A stretch of DNA of 64,000 bases, taken from NCBI GenBank assembly GCA_045804965.1, contig JBJMMD010000033.1, positions 65,514-129,513 of the forward strand, read 5' to 3'. This DNA comes from CAVTUU01 sp045804965. Lineage in GTDB: Bacteria > Chloroflexota > Chloroflexia > Thermomicrobiales > UBA6265. The stretch's first letter is position 1. Every line of letters starts with the position of its first letter. Positions 25,414 to 33,009 of the stretch are shown here, piece by piece. The notes below the pieces were generated by a model. The model did no database searches. It saw only the letters and a program-made list of their open reading frames with translations, and was not told the origin of the DNA. A program made the translations under genes and the position numbers.

Positions 25414-25761
25414 GTGACCGAGCGAACCACGTTGCATCTGACGCCGAAGGACGTCTGGGATCGACAACGAAATCAGTCCGAGTACATCCCCGAAGCGTAC
25501 GAGCGTGACGGATTCATTCACTGCACCGATGGTGACGAGAATCTCCTCAGCGTCGCAACCTTTTTTTACTCGAACGACGCGCGCGACTTTGTGGTGCTCA
25601 CTCTTGCGGTCGACAAGATCCGATCCGAGGTGAAGTACGAAGACCCGGATCGCATCTATCCGCATATCTACGGACCGTTGAACACTGATGCCGTGATCGG
25701 CATCAAAGCAATCGAGCGATCGGCAGATGGTCAATTTGACCGGATCGTGACCGCAGAGTGA
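25414..25761 (+). CDS. DUF952-family protein
   Basis: This 115-residue DUF952 protein shows the family pattern HLTPKDVWD near the start, GFIHCTDGDENLLSVA in the middle and YPHIYGPLNTDAVIGI towards the end. Its function is unknown; the fold is related to ADP-ribosyltransferase-like proteins in some databases, which I cannot check here. The GTG start is preceded by AAAGGAG. It shares bases with the M48 protease start, indicating coupling. Confidence 0.87.
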   Translation: MTERTTLHLTPKDVWDRQRNQSEYIPEAYERDGFIHCTDGDENLLSVATFFYSNDARDFVVLTLAVDKIRSEVKYEDPDRIYPHIYGPLNTDAVIGIKAIERSADGQFDRIVTAE

Positions 25762-26927
25762 TGACCATGAGTCTTCAAATGTATGAAACCAAAGACGAGG
25801 CGAACCGGGCAAAACGCTACAACCGAATTCGCCTCGCGACATTGGCCGGGAAGTCGGCTTGGTCTGCTGTCGGCTTGGGGCTCTTTGCATTCACTGGCAA
25901 TTCCACCCGCCTGAAGAAAACACTGGAAGCATTCTCGCCCGAAACGAGGCTCGTCAGGCCTGCGTTTATTGCGTCTGTAATTGCCGCGAATTGGTTATGG
26001 GACTTGCCGGTTGGGCACCTGGCAGGTCACCGAGTCGAACGCAAATATGGGCTGACGAAACAAACGAGTCGCGGTTGGCTTCGTGATCAAAGCGTTGGTC
26101 TTGGCGTCGGTCTCGCTTTGGCCGTGCCCGCGCTAACGGGCGCGAACGAGGTCATGCGGCGGCGTCCACGCGATTGGTGGATCGTTCTGTCGGCGGCGAC
26201 AATCCCTGTCTCCGTCGTCCTCAGTAACTTGGCGCCGGTCCTCATTATGCCTTTGTTCAACAAATTCGAGCCTCTGTCTGACAAAGATCTTGCGGCGCAG
26301 ATTGAGGAGCTGGCAGCTCGATCGGGCATGCCAATCGCCGGTGTTTACTCGATGGACATGAGTCGCCAGACCGAAAAGGCTAACGCCTTTTTTACAGGAG
26401 TTGGCAACACCAAGCGGATCGTGCTCGCCGATACGATGCTCCACAATTTCCCCGAGAACGAAACGATGGGCGTCGTAGCGCATGAGCTCGCGCACCAGGT
26501 TCACCGGGACATGTGGACGTTGATGGCGATGGGGACGACGACGACGCTGTCCGTGGCCTGGGGCGTCAGCAAGATCGGGCCGGGAGTCGTCGCGTGGATG
26601 AACGACACGACGGGCGTCGAGACGATTTCTGATTTCGCGGCACTTCCGGTCTTAGGTCTAGTTGCCGCGGCCATTGGGCTTTCCTTGACGCCGCTCAACT
26701 CCGCCATCAGCCGGTTCATTGAGCGTCGCGCCGATCAATTTGCACTTGAACAGACCCGAGATGGTCGCAGTTACGCGGAAACGATGGCCAGGCTGGGTCG
26801 CCAGAACCTGGCCGACCCGTCACCTTCGCGACTCGTCGCCACACTCTTGTACAGTCATCCTCCGATCGCCGAACGCATCGCACGAGCGCTCGTGTTCCAG
26901 CAATCGATTGAGCACATTTCCAACTAG
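25761..26927 (+). CDS. M48-family integral membrane metalloprotease (Ste24/HtpX-like)
   Basis: This membrane protease has several hydrophobic segments (for example around residues 28-45, 68-85, 110-125 and 140-165). The zinc site HELAHQVHRD starts at residue 241, and the third ligand region is ERRADQFAL. The N-terminal layout with a long transmembrane part before the peptidase domain resembles Ste24/CAAX peptidase more than HtpX. It probably acts in membrane protein quality control. The ATG overlaps the DUF952 stop (TGATG). Confidence 0.9.
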   Translation: MTMSLQMYETKDEANRAKRYNRIRLATLAGKSAWSAVGLGLFAFTGNSTRLKKTLEAFSPETRLVRPAFIASVIAANWLWDLPVGHLAGHRVERKYGLTKQTSRGWLRDQSVGLGVGLALAVPALTGANEVMRRRPRDWWIVLSAATIPVSVVLSNLAPVLIMPLFNKFEPLSDKDLAAQIEELAARSGMPIAGVYSMDMSRQTEKANAFFTGVGNTKRIVLADTMLHNFPENETMGVVAHELAHQVHRDMWTLMAMGTTTTLSVAWGVSKIGPGVVAWMNDTTGVETISDFAALPVLGLVAAAIGLSLTPLNSAISRFIERRADQFALEQTRDGRSYAETMARLGRQNLADPSPSRLVATLLYSHPPIAERIARALVFQQSIEHISN

Positions 26928-27053
26928 ATTGACCTGCAAATCGCTCTTTTTAGGCGCCTGTTTGCGGTAAACTGACGACCTCATAGGGAGGTCAGCGGTA
27001 ACCCAAACAACTCGCTGTCGCCAGCCGGGGCCCAATTGAGGGAGGGGATTCGA

Positions 27054-27350
27054 TTGGATGAAAATGCTTCAACTCGAGGCGATACATTTGTCTGGCGGCA
27101 AGGCAGTTCTGAAGTTGTTCTGTCCCGGGAAAGCGATGGCTGGAGCGTCATCTTCGCATCAACTGGAAAGCTCGCGGGTCCGCGCCATGTTATCTACGAA
27201 GCCAAGCACAAGGAAGCGAAATACGCCGCATGGGACGTGATGGCTCGGGTCGTACGGGCCTCGAGCGATGAAGAGCAAGGTCTGCGCGTCGCGAGATCTG
27301 CCGCCCGCTGGATGCGCGACACCGGCACCGGCAGCGATTATGACGATTAG
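27054..27350 (+). CDS. Hypothetical protein, 98 residues
   Basis: I do not recognise a family. The protein is hydrophilic, with an antiparallel-sheet-like start (TFVWRQGSSEVVLSRESDGWSV), then HKEAKYAAWDVMARVV as a probable helix and an acidic end. A TTG at 27054 has GGGAGGGG seven bases upstream and is chosen over TTG 27036. It precedes fpg by 28 bases and may share its transcript. Confidence 0.6.
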   Translation: MDENASTRGDTFVWRQGSSEVVLSRESDGWSVIFASTGKLAGPRHVIYEAKHKEAKYAAWDVMARVVRASSDEEQGLRVARSAARWMRDTGTGSDYDD

Positions 27351-27378
27351 CCAATTGCCGGGCCGGAGCCGATAGGCC

Positions 27379-28272
27379 GTGCCTGAATTGCCGGAAGTCG
27401 AGACGATTCGCCGGATCGTAGAGCAGGAGCTAGTCGGCCAGGAAACTTCAACTGTCGTCGTTCGACTGCAAAAGCTGTTGCGAACCTCTCCAGTTCCCTC
27501 GCTTGAACCACTGAAAGGCAAGCGTCTTCAGCATGCGCGGCGGCGGGCCAAAGTGCTGATGCTGGACTTCGACGACGACTTGACGCTGATGATGCATCTC
27601 AAACTCGCCGGCCAAGTCGCGGTAATTCGTGGCGACGGCCGTCGATTTGTCGCCGGTCATCCGGTGCCGAATCCCGATGGTCCGTATCCGCACAAGTCCA
27701 CACACGTCGAGTTGCACTTTGAATCCGGGGCTGTGCTTTACATCAGCGATCTCCGGCAGTTCGGCTGGTTGCGCCTGATGCCCCGCGCTGATGCCGAGTC
27801 TGAGCTCGCCAAGATGAAGTTCGGACCAGAAGCATTCGGGCCGGAGATGGTCACGATCAACCATTTGCGCGAACGGCTAGCGCGCCGCTCAATTCCGATC
27901 AAAACCGCCCTGCTCGATCAATCGTTGCTCGCCGGACTCGGCAACATCTACGTCGACGAGGCACTGCATCGCGCAAAGATGCACCCTACGACGCCGGCAA
28001 ATTCGATCAATGGTAAGAACTTGATGGCCCTCCACGAAGCGATTGGGTGGGCGCTCGAACGGGGCGTCGCCCAAGGTGGGGCAAAGATTATCCACAACAA
28101 GGCATACCCCATTGACGGATTTCCGGCTGTTCACGGGCGAAGTGGGGAGACGTGCCCCGTATGCGGCGCATTAGTTATGAAAACGCGCGTCGGCGCTCGG
28201 GGAACCTATTTTTGCCCCGTTTGCCAACGCGAGAAACGAGTGACTAAGGCCGGAAGTCGGAGTCGGCCGTGA
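27379..28272 (+). CDS. mutM: Formamidopyrimidine-DNA glycosylase
   Basis: This bifunctional base-excision repair enzyme removes 8-oxoguanine and FapyG and nicks the abasic site. The mature N-terminus is PELPEVETIRR (catalytic Pro and Glu), translated from GTG. Helix-two-turn-helix residues LLDQSLLAGLGNIYVDEAL and the C-terminal zinc finger CPVCGALVMK...YFCPVCQ are intact. The 297-residue length is slightly long because of the insertion GRRFVAGHPVPNPDGPYPH, seen in some Fpg branches. Its end overlaps the convergent M42 gene by 29 bases. Confidence 0.96.
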   Translation: MPELPEVETIRRIVEQELVGQETSTVVVRLQKLLRTSPVPSLEPLKGKRLQHARRRAKVLMLDFDDDLTLMMHLKLAGQVAVIRGDGRRFVAGHPVPNPDGPYPHKSTHVELHFESGAVLYISDLRQFGWLRLMPRADAESELAKMKFGPEAFGPEMVTINHLRERLARRSIPIKTALLDQSLLAGLGNIYVDEALHRAKMHPTTPANSINGKNLMALHEAIGWALERGVAQGGAKIIHNKAYPIDGFPAVHGRSGETCPVCGALVMKTRVGARGTYFCPVCQREKRVTKAGSRSRP

Positions 28273-29299
28273 TTGTGCCCACGAACGCGGCGATGAGTTT
28301 CGCCGCATTCTCAAGGTCGGCGAGGCTGACGACTTCGTTCGGCGAGTGCATGTAACGATTCGGAATCGAAACCAAGCCAGTCGCCGTGCCCGCGCCCGAC
28401 CGAATCATCGCGTCCGCGTCAGTGCCGCTCGATCGCGGCGCCCCTTGGACTGGGCAGTCAAGCCCCATCGTTGCGGCAGTATCTCGAAGTCCCTCGAACA
28501 CGACTGGATTCAACGAAGCGCCGCGGCTGAGCACTGGACCTCCGCCTAGGCGAACTTCCCCATCGCTCTTTTTGTCGGCCTCGGGATAGTCGGTTGCGTG
28601 CGTGACGTCAATCGCAATCGCAACGGCGGGCGCTAGTTGGAACGTCGCGGTAAACGCGCCGGCGAGTGAGACTTCTTCTTGCACCGCGGCCAGTGCATAA
28701 ACGTCCGCGTCAGGTCGGGATGATGAGAGCAGCCGTGCGGTTTCCAAGGCGACGAACGCGCCAACTCGATCGTCCATACTTCGCGAAACGCAGAGATCAT
28801 CGGTCAAGTGCATAAAGTTCGCGTCGATCACCGCCGGGTCGCCAACTTGAACGTGCGCTTTCGCGTCCGCTTTGTCTTTTGCCCCGATGTCGATCCAGAG
28901 ATCGCGGGTTTTGACGCCCTTATCGCTGTCCTCGCGGCGAAGAAGGTGGGCGGCTTTGCGGCCGACAACTCCGCTGACATCGCCCTGGGAGGCTGCGATG
29001 CGGACTCGCTGGCCGACAAAGACGGCGTCGTCCCAACCGCCGATCTGATCGAACCAAAGAAAGCCCTGATCGTCGATATGCGTGATCATAAGGCCGATTT
29101 CGTCGATATGACCTTCAATCACGATCTTTGGACCGCCTTCGTTCCTCACGCGGGCGAAGGAGTTGCCAAGAACGTCGCCGAAGATTTCGTCCGCGAACGT
29201 CGCCGCTTCTTCACGCCAAACCAGCGCGGGCGCGCGCTCGAAGCCGGAAGGGCCCGGCGTGTCGAGCAGCCGTTGCAAGAAGTCAAATGCGCGTTGTTC
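28244..29299 (-). CDS. M42-family metallo-aminopeptidase, second copy
   Basis: This second M42 peptidase has LLDTPGPSGFE, GHIDEIGLMITHID, SRSMDDRVGAFVAL, QEEVSLAGA, and SSGTDADAMIRSG. It differs from the 12.7-kb copy throughout, so they are old paralogues, not a recent duplication. The open frame begins with TTG 29353. GTG 29299 (EQRAFDF) has AAGAGGTGG eight bases before it and gives the usual length, so it is favoured. The SGNH-like gene lies upstream on the same strand. Confidence 0.9.
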   Translation of the reverse strand, partial: EQRAFDFLQRLLDTPGPSGFERAPALVWREEAATFADEIFGDVLGNSFARVRNEGGPKIVIEGHIDEIGLMITHIDDQGFLWFDQIGGWDDAVFVGQRVRIAASQGDVSGVVGRKAAHLLRREDSDKGVKTRDLWIDIGAKDKADAKAHVQVGDPAVIDANFMHLTDDLCVSRSMDDRVGAFVALETARLLSSSRPDADVYALAAVQEEVSLAGAFTATFQLAPAVAIAIDVTHATDYPEADKKSDGEVRLGGGPVLSRGASLNPVVFEGLRDTAATMGLDCPVQGAPRSSGTDADAMIRSGAGTATGLVSIPNRYMHSPNEVVSLADLENAAKLIAAFVGTITADSDFRP

Positions 29300-29377
29300 C
29301 ACGGGCGACCCCACCTCTTGATGAGCATACTTGGCTGGTTGACTCGTGGCCAATCGTCGCCGGTTCAGTTAGTCGCG

Positions 29378-30121
29378 TCAAGCAGTCGGTTGTTCTTCGA
29401 TCCGTGGTAGCTGCTTCGCGTTCAGTCGCTTCTCGAGTGCTTCGGTCATCGCTTGAGCGAAACGGCGAGCGATTGCTTGGTGGGTGGATTCGTCCGGTTG
29501 AAACGAAGTGCCATTGAGATAGTGGAGCGCCGAATTCTCGGTCTGCGCTGTTTCATGGAGATTGGCGATGGTGGCGCCCATCGCGGCGGCCAGGCGGGCG
29601 ATGGATCCATTCCATTGCTCGATTACCGCTTTTACCGCATCGTGCTTTGCGAGTTGAGCCGCGACAAGTTCCGGCGTGAGATCCGGAATATTACCGACGA
29701 CGACCACCGGACCTCGTGCCTGAAGGAGCAGAAGAAGCGAAGCGAGCGTTTGTTCGAAAACCTCGAGTGGCGTCCCCGCGAGCAAATCTTCAGGGCCGGC
29801 CCAAACCGTCGCAATATCAAAATCGGCGTCTTCCGCGAGTTCGGCCAGGCGCTCCCGGAGGTCTACGATCTTCGCGCCGGGGCTCGCTAGGTCGATGAGC
29901 TCAATCGAGCCCCGATCCATAGAGGCGAGCAGTCTCGAATTCCAGCTCGCGCCGGATTCCGCTGTGCTCTCGGCGGATATATTCAACCATTGCAGGACAT
30001 CGGGAATGACTGCAGGTGGCCGCTCAGCTTCCGCGTTTTGGCGGGCGTCGGCCGTAAAAACGACGAGTGTGCCTACCAAGGCGATTGCGAGCATCGAGAG
30101 GACTATGAAGTAGCCGACCAC
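29378..30121 (-). CDS. Membrane-anchored SGNH-hydrolase-like protein, catalytic Ser not seen
   Basis: The 247-residue protein has an N-terminal helix (YFIVLSMLAIALVGTLVVF) as anchor or uncleaved signal. The rest resembles SGNH/GDSL hydrolases: TVWAGPEDLLAG for block III, VVVVGNIPDLT, and SFQPDESTHQAIARRF for the Asp-His block V. Block I, where GDS should give the nucleophile, is not recognisable; that area reads VLQWLNISAESTAESGASW. It may be inactive or highly diverged. It lies upstream of the second M42 peptidase and downstream of the HMG-CoA lyase, all on one strand. Confidence 0.6.
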   Translation of the reverse strand: MVGYFIVLSMLAIALVGTLVVFTADARQNAEAERPPAVIPDVLQWLNISAESTAESGASWNSRLLASMDRGSIELIDLASPGAKIVDLRERLAELAEDADFDIATVWAGPEDLLAGTPLEVFEQTLASLLLLLQARGPVVVVGNIPDLTPELVAAQLAKHDAVKAVIEQWNGSIARLAAAMGATIANLHETAQTENSALHYLNGTSFQPDESTHQAIARRFAQAMTEALEKRLNAKQLPRIEEQPTA

Positions 30122-30131
30122 AGAACGCGCC

Positions 30132-31016
30132 TTACTTCACGAGATTTTCGTCGCCGAACTTGAGTTCTCGCACTGCGTTCGCAACGGCGTTGCGATCGAT
30201 CCCGATCGTTACGCCAAGATCATCGAATAGGTCGATCACCTCTTCGGTCGCGACATTGCCGGGCGCGCCCGGGGCAAATGGACAACCGCCAAGACCGCCG
30301 GCGGACGAATCGAAAATTGCAATGCCGTAGTCGAGCGCCGCACGGATATTGTCGACTGCTCGCCCGAACGTGTCATGGAAATGCAGCGCGAGCTTGTCTG
30401 CTGGCAGCTGCGCACAAACGACGTCCAGTAGTTGGCGGACGTGAACGGGATCGGTCTTGCCGATGGTGTCGGCAAGCGAAACTTCGTCGCATCCGATCTC
30501 AAACAGCTTGGAAGCAACGCGGAGCGCAGACTCGGGGGCGACATATCCCGCAAATGGACACTCAAAGGCAACCGAGACATATCCCCTGAGCCAGATTCCG
30601 CGGTCGCGCGCGATGCGAGCAACGGGTGCGAACCGTGTAAACGATTCCTCGATAGTGCAGTTGAGATTTGCCTGCGAAAACTCCTCGGTCGCGGCAGCGA
30701 AAAGGGCTATCGCCTCGGCTCCGGCGGCGAGCGCTCGTTCGAGGCCTCGCTCGTTTGGAACAAGCACTGGGTACCGAACGCCTGGACTGCGGTGGAGCGA
30801 TCGCATTACGTCATCGGCGTCGGCCAACTGTGGAACGGTCTTCGGATTGACGAAGCTCGTCGCCTCGACGACTTGACAGCCAGCCTCGGACAACGCCTCG
30901 ATGAAGCTGATCTTCGATGCGGTCGGCACGATTGCGGACTCATTTTGAAGCCCGTCTCTCGGCGCTACCTCGACGATCGTTACCGACTTCGGTTCGGATA
31001 AACCCGCTTGTGCCAC
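30132..31016 (-). CDS. mvaB: Hydroxymethylglutaryl-CoA lyase
   Basis: This HMGL-like TIM-barrel lyase cleaves HMG-CoA to acetoacetate and acetyl-CoA in leucine and ketone-body catabolism. It starts with VEVAPRDGLQNE (metal-binding Asp, catalytic Arg). It also has HFHDTFGRAVDNI and the signature loop GGLGGCPFAPGAPGNVATE, whose Cys is catalytic. The 294 residues are typical. The start is GTG 31016. Leucine-degradation neighbours are absent, so context does not refine the substrate. Confidence 0.9.
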   Translation of the reverse strand: MAQAGLSEPKSVTIVEVAPRDGLQNESAIVPTASKISFIEALSEAGCQVVEATSFVNPKTVPQLADADDVMRSLHRSPGVRYPVLVPNERGLERALAAGAEAIALFAAATEEFSQANLNCTIEESFTRFAPVARIARDRGIWLRGYVSVAFECPFAGYVAPESALRVASKLFEIGCDEVSLADTIGKTDPVHVRQLLDVVCAQLPADKLALHFHDTFGRAVDNIRAALDYGIAIFDSSAGGLGGCPFAPGAPGNVATEEVIDLFDDLGVTIGIDRNAVANAVRELKFGDENLVK

Positions 31017-31149
31017 GACCTACACATTCCGATCTCGCGGTGTCTCGAAAGTGCCGCTCGACTCCATGGCCCGTTCACCAATTATTGACGATCTGGTCGA
31101 ATGCGTCGGATGGAGCTGCTTAAGGCGCGCCAGCGTTGCGAAAAGTCGT

Positions 31150-31177
31150 CGGCCCACGTGCAGCCGCACGTGGGCCG
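31150..31177 (-). terminator. Terminator after the Thr/Pro-rich lipoprotein gene
   Basis: A perfect 12-bp stem, 31150-31161 with 31166-31177, closes a 4-base loop. On the minus strand it is followed by a short T-run (GACTTTTC). It lies 22 bases past the stop codon. Confidence 0.75.
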
Positions 31178-31198
31178 AACAGTTTCCGGTGGGCATCG

Positions 31199-32371
31199 CT
31201 AGTCGCAAGGTCGCTCAGTTGGCGTCGGACTCGGCGTTGCCGTTGAAGAGGCAGGTGACGCTGCGAAAGTTGGCGACGGTGATGGCGACGGCGAAGGCGT
31301 TAGCGCCGTCGGACTGCCGGACACCGTTTCCGTGGGCGACGGCGTTGGCGTGCATGTCGGCAGTTCGATAGCGGTTACTGTCGGCGCCACGATGATCACG
31401 GCTGTCGCAGTCGGCACCGTTGTCGCAGTTGGCGGCACCGCGGTGTTCGTCGGCCTGGTCGTGGCCGTCGGCGGCACCGGAGTGCTGGTTGGTGCTTTCG
31501 TCGCAGTTGCAGTTGGGGGCACGGCAGTGTTCGTCGGCGTGGGCGTGTTCGTCGGCTTCACCGTTGCCGTGTTTGTCGGTTTCGGCGTGCTCGTCAACGT
31601 CGCCGTAGCGGTGTTTGTCGGTCTCGGTGTGTTCGTCGGCGCGGACGTTGCCGTGTCGGTTGGCAGCGGCGTGTTCGTCGGCTTAGGCGTTGCGGTCGGC
31701 GGTACCGGTGTAGTGGTCGGTTTCGGGGTCGCGGTGTTCGTCGGAGTCGCAGTGTTCGTCGGTTTCGGCGTATTCGAGGCGGTCGCGGTGGCCGTGTTGG
31801 TCGGAGTCGCGGTAGCGGTTGGCGGTACTGGCGTATTCGTCGGCTTCAACGTCGCGGTTGGTGGGACCGCGGTATTCGTTGGCTTGGTCGTGGCCGTCGG
31901 CGGCACAGCCGTGTTAGTTGGTGACGCTGTCGGCGTCGCCGTCGGCGGAACCGGAGTGTTTGTCGGCTTCTTGGTCGCTGTTGGTGGCACGGGGGTGTTT
32001 GTCGGTTTCTTGGTCGCGGTTGGCGGTACTGCCGTGTTTGTAGGCTTGGTCGTTGCCGTCGGTGGGACAACGGTCGCCGTCTTCGTCGCAGCCTTCGTCG
32101 CGGTCGCGGCGGGCTTCGTCGCGGTTGGCGCCACGACCACTGCAGCCGTGGTGGCAGTTGCTGGCGCTTTCGGTGTTGACGTCTTGGCGACGGTCGCGGT
32201 TGCCGCAGGCTTGGTTGCTTGCGTTGTAGACGTGGCGGCGGCCCTCGTCGGCGCGACCACGGTAGGTGTGGCGTTTTCGTTGCTCCGGCCGCAGGCGGCG
32301 AGGACGACGAGGATCACGACGGCGAAGATAGGGTAGACGCCATGCTTGCGGGGCAGACGAACGTGACGCAT
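31199..32371 (-). CDS. Thr/Pro-rich repetitive lipoprotein
   Basis: The protein has a lipobox, VVLAACG, after a short hydrophobic leader, so it would be lipidated and surface-attached. From about residue 40 to 340 it is an imperfect tandem repeat of units such as TNTPVPPTATKKP, TNTAVPPTATTKP and PTNTATPTNTA, with no globular domain and few other residues. It ends in a short Ser/Pro segment. Such Thr/Pro stalks are frequent in Chloroflexota surface proteins and are likely glycosylated, but here the stalk makes up nearly the whole protein. The complementary strand has a long open frame only because of the repeat. Confidence 0.75.
   Translation of the reverse strand: MRHVRLPRKHGVYPIFAVVILVVLAACGRSNENATPTVVAPTRAAATSTTQATKPAATATVAKTSTPKAPATATTAAVVVAPTATKPAATATKAATKTATVVPPTATTKPTNTAVPPTATKKPTNTPVPPTATKKPTNTPVPPTATPTASPTNTAVPPTATTKPTNTAVPPTATLKPTNTPVPPTATATPTNTATATASNTPKPTNTATPTNTATPKPTTTPVPPTATPKPTNTPLPTDTATSAPTNTPRPTNTATATLTSTPKPTNTATVKPTNTPTPTNTAVPPTATATKAPTSTPVPPTATTRPTNTAVPPTATTVPTATAVIIVAPTVTAIELPTCTPTPSPTETVSGSPTALTPSPSPSPSPTFAASPASSTATPSPTPTERPCD
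31400..32160. repeat. Imperfect short tandem repeat array inside lipoprotein gene
   Basis: About 30 degenerate units, 30-45 bases each, encode T-N-T-x-V-P-P-T-A-T type peptides. Units vary at third positions and by whole codons, but the period stays a multiple of three, which keeps the frame open. Confidence 0.75.
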
Positions 32372-32606
32372 CTCAAACTCCGGACTACGTCACGCGCAGC
32401 AATGGTTGACGTCTGGGCAATTGCGCCGCGCGAACCTGCTACGGGCCGACCGCTGAGACAACGGGGGAATCCTAGTGCCGAACGGCGTTGTCCGCAAGAG
32501 CAAGGAAAAAGATTGCGCGACCTTCGAAGCAGTGCGCGCCTAGACGACATATCCCTTTGAGGTATCAAGGGACGTTGTCACGAGCACGGTTTTGAGGTTT
32601 GTCGGC

Positions 32607-32635
32607 TTGACATTCGGGGCGGCGATTGCTAGAGT
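32607..32635 (+). promoter_or_regulatory. Promoter of the trp T-box leader
   Basis: TTGACA (32607-32612) is followed 17 bases later by TAGAGT (32630-32635). It places transcription start near 32642, just ahead of the T-box stem I. Confidence 0.6.
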
Positions 32636-32641
32636 CCGCCC

Positions 32642-32960
32642 AATTGAAGAAGTGAAACGGCGATGATCGGAACGAGTACGCGCCGGGTAACGCTGCCAAG
32701 CGAGCTGGGGAATGGTGAAAGCCCAGCGTGGTGTGGGCGCCGAATGGATCCAGGAGTCGTGGCCCGAACGGCAATAGGTCGCTTGACCAGGGCTGAGTAG
32801 GCGCCAACGGTGTCTCCACCGTTATCAGGAGCGGCGTATCGGCCTGTTCGACTTGTCCGATACGCGCGGAGTGGGGGTCTTTGAGGAGACTCCAACGAGG
32901 GTGGCACCGCGGGGCGTGCATGTTGCACCTCCGTCCCTTTTGAGGGACGGGGGTTTTTTG
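32642..32960 (+). promoter_or_regulatory. T-box riboswitch, tryptophan type, leader of trpE
   Basis: This tRNA-sensing leader has the specifier-loop layout. An AGTA (5' side) and GAA (3' side) flank the stem CGCGCC/GGCGCC, and the codon TGG (32745-32747, Trp) comes directly after GAA and is followed by A. The stem I apical GGTGAAAGCC is present. The antiterminator T-box AGGGTGGCACCGCGG is at 32898-32912, and a terminator hairpin with six T residues lies at 32928-32959. Uncharged tRNA-Trp would pair with the specifier and T-box to allow read-through into trpE. It occupies most of the 32372-33009 gap. Confidence 0.9.
32926..32959 (+). terminator. T-box-controlled terminator before trpE
   Basis: CCTCCGTCCCT pairs with AGGGACGGGGG (32943-32953), and TTTTTT follows. 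It is mutually exclusive with the T-box antiterminator bulge. Confidence 0.82.
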
Positions 32961-33009
32961 TTGCCCTCGCCCTCGTGTTCAAGTCGGTTCAAGGGCGAAG
33001 GTGATCGAC

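Noticed and set aside
31400..32160. Possible CRISPR-like or satellite array
   Set aside because: Repeats are contiguous, degenerate, in phase with codons, and have no uniform unique spacers; no cas genes occur nearby.
31332..32336. A 334-codon Gly/Val-rich frame on the plus strand
   Set aside because: It is the mirror of the Thr/Pro repeat lipoprotein; the repeat period keeps both strands open. The minus frame has a lipobox and terminator; this one has no domain or ribosome site.
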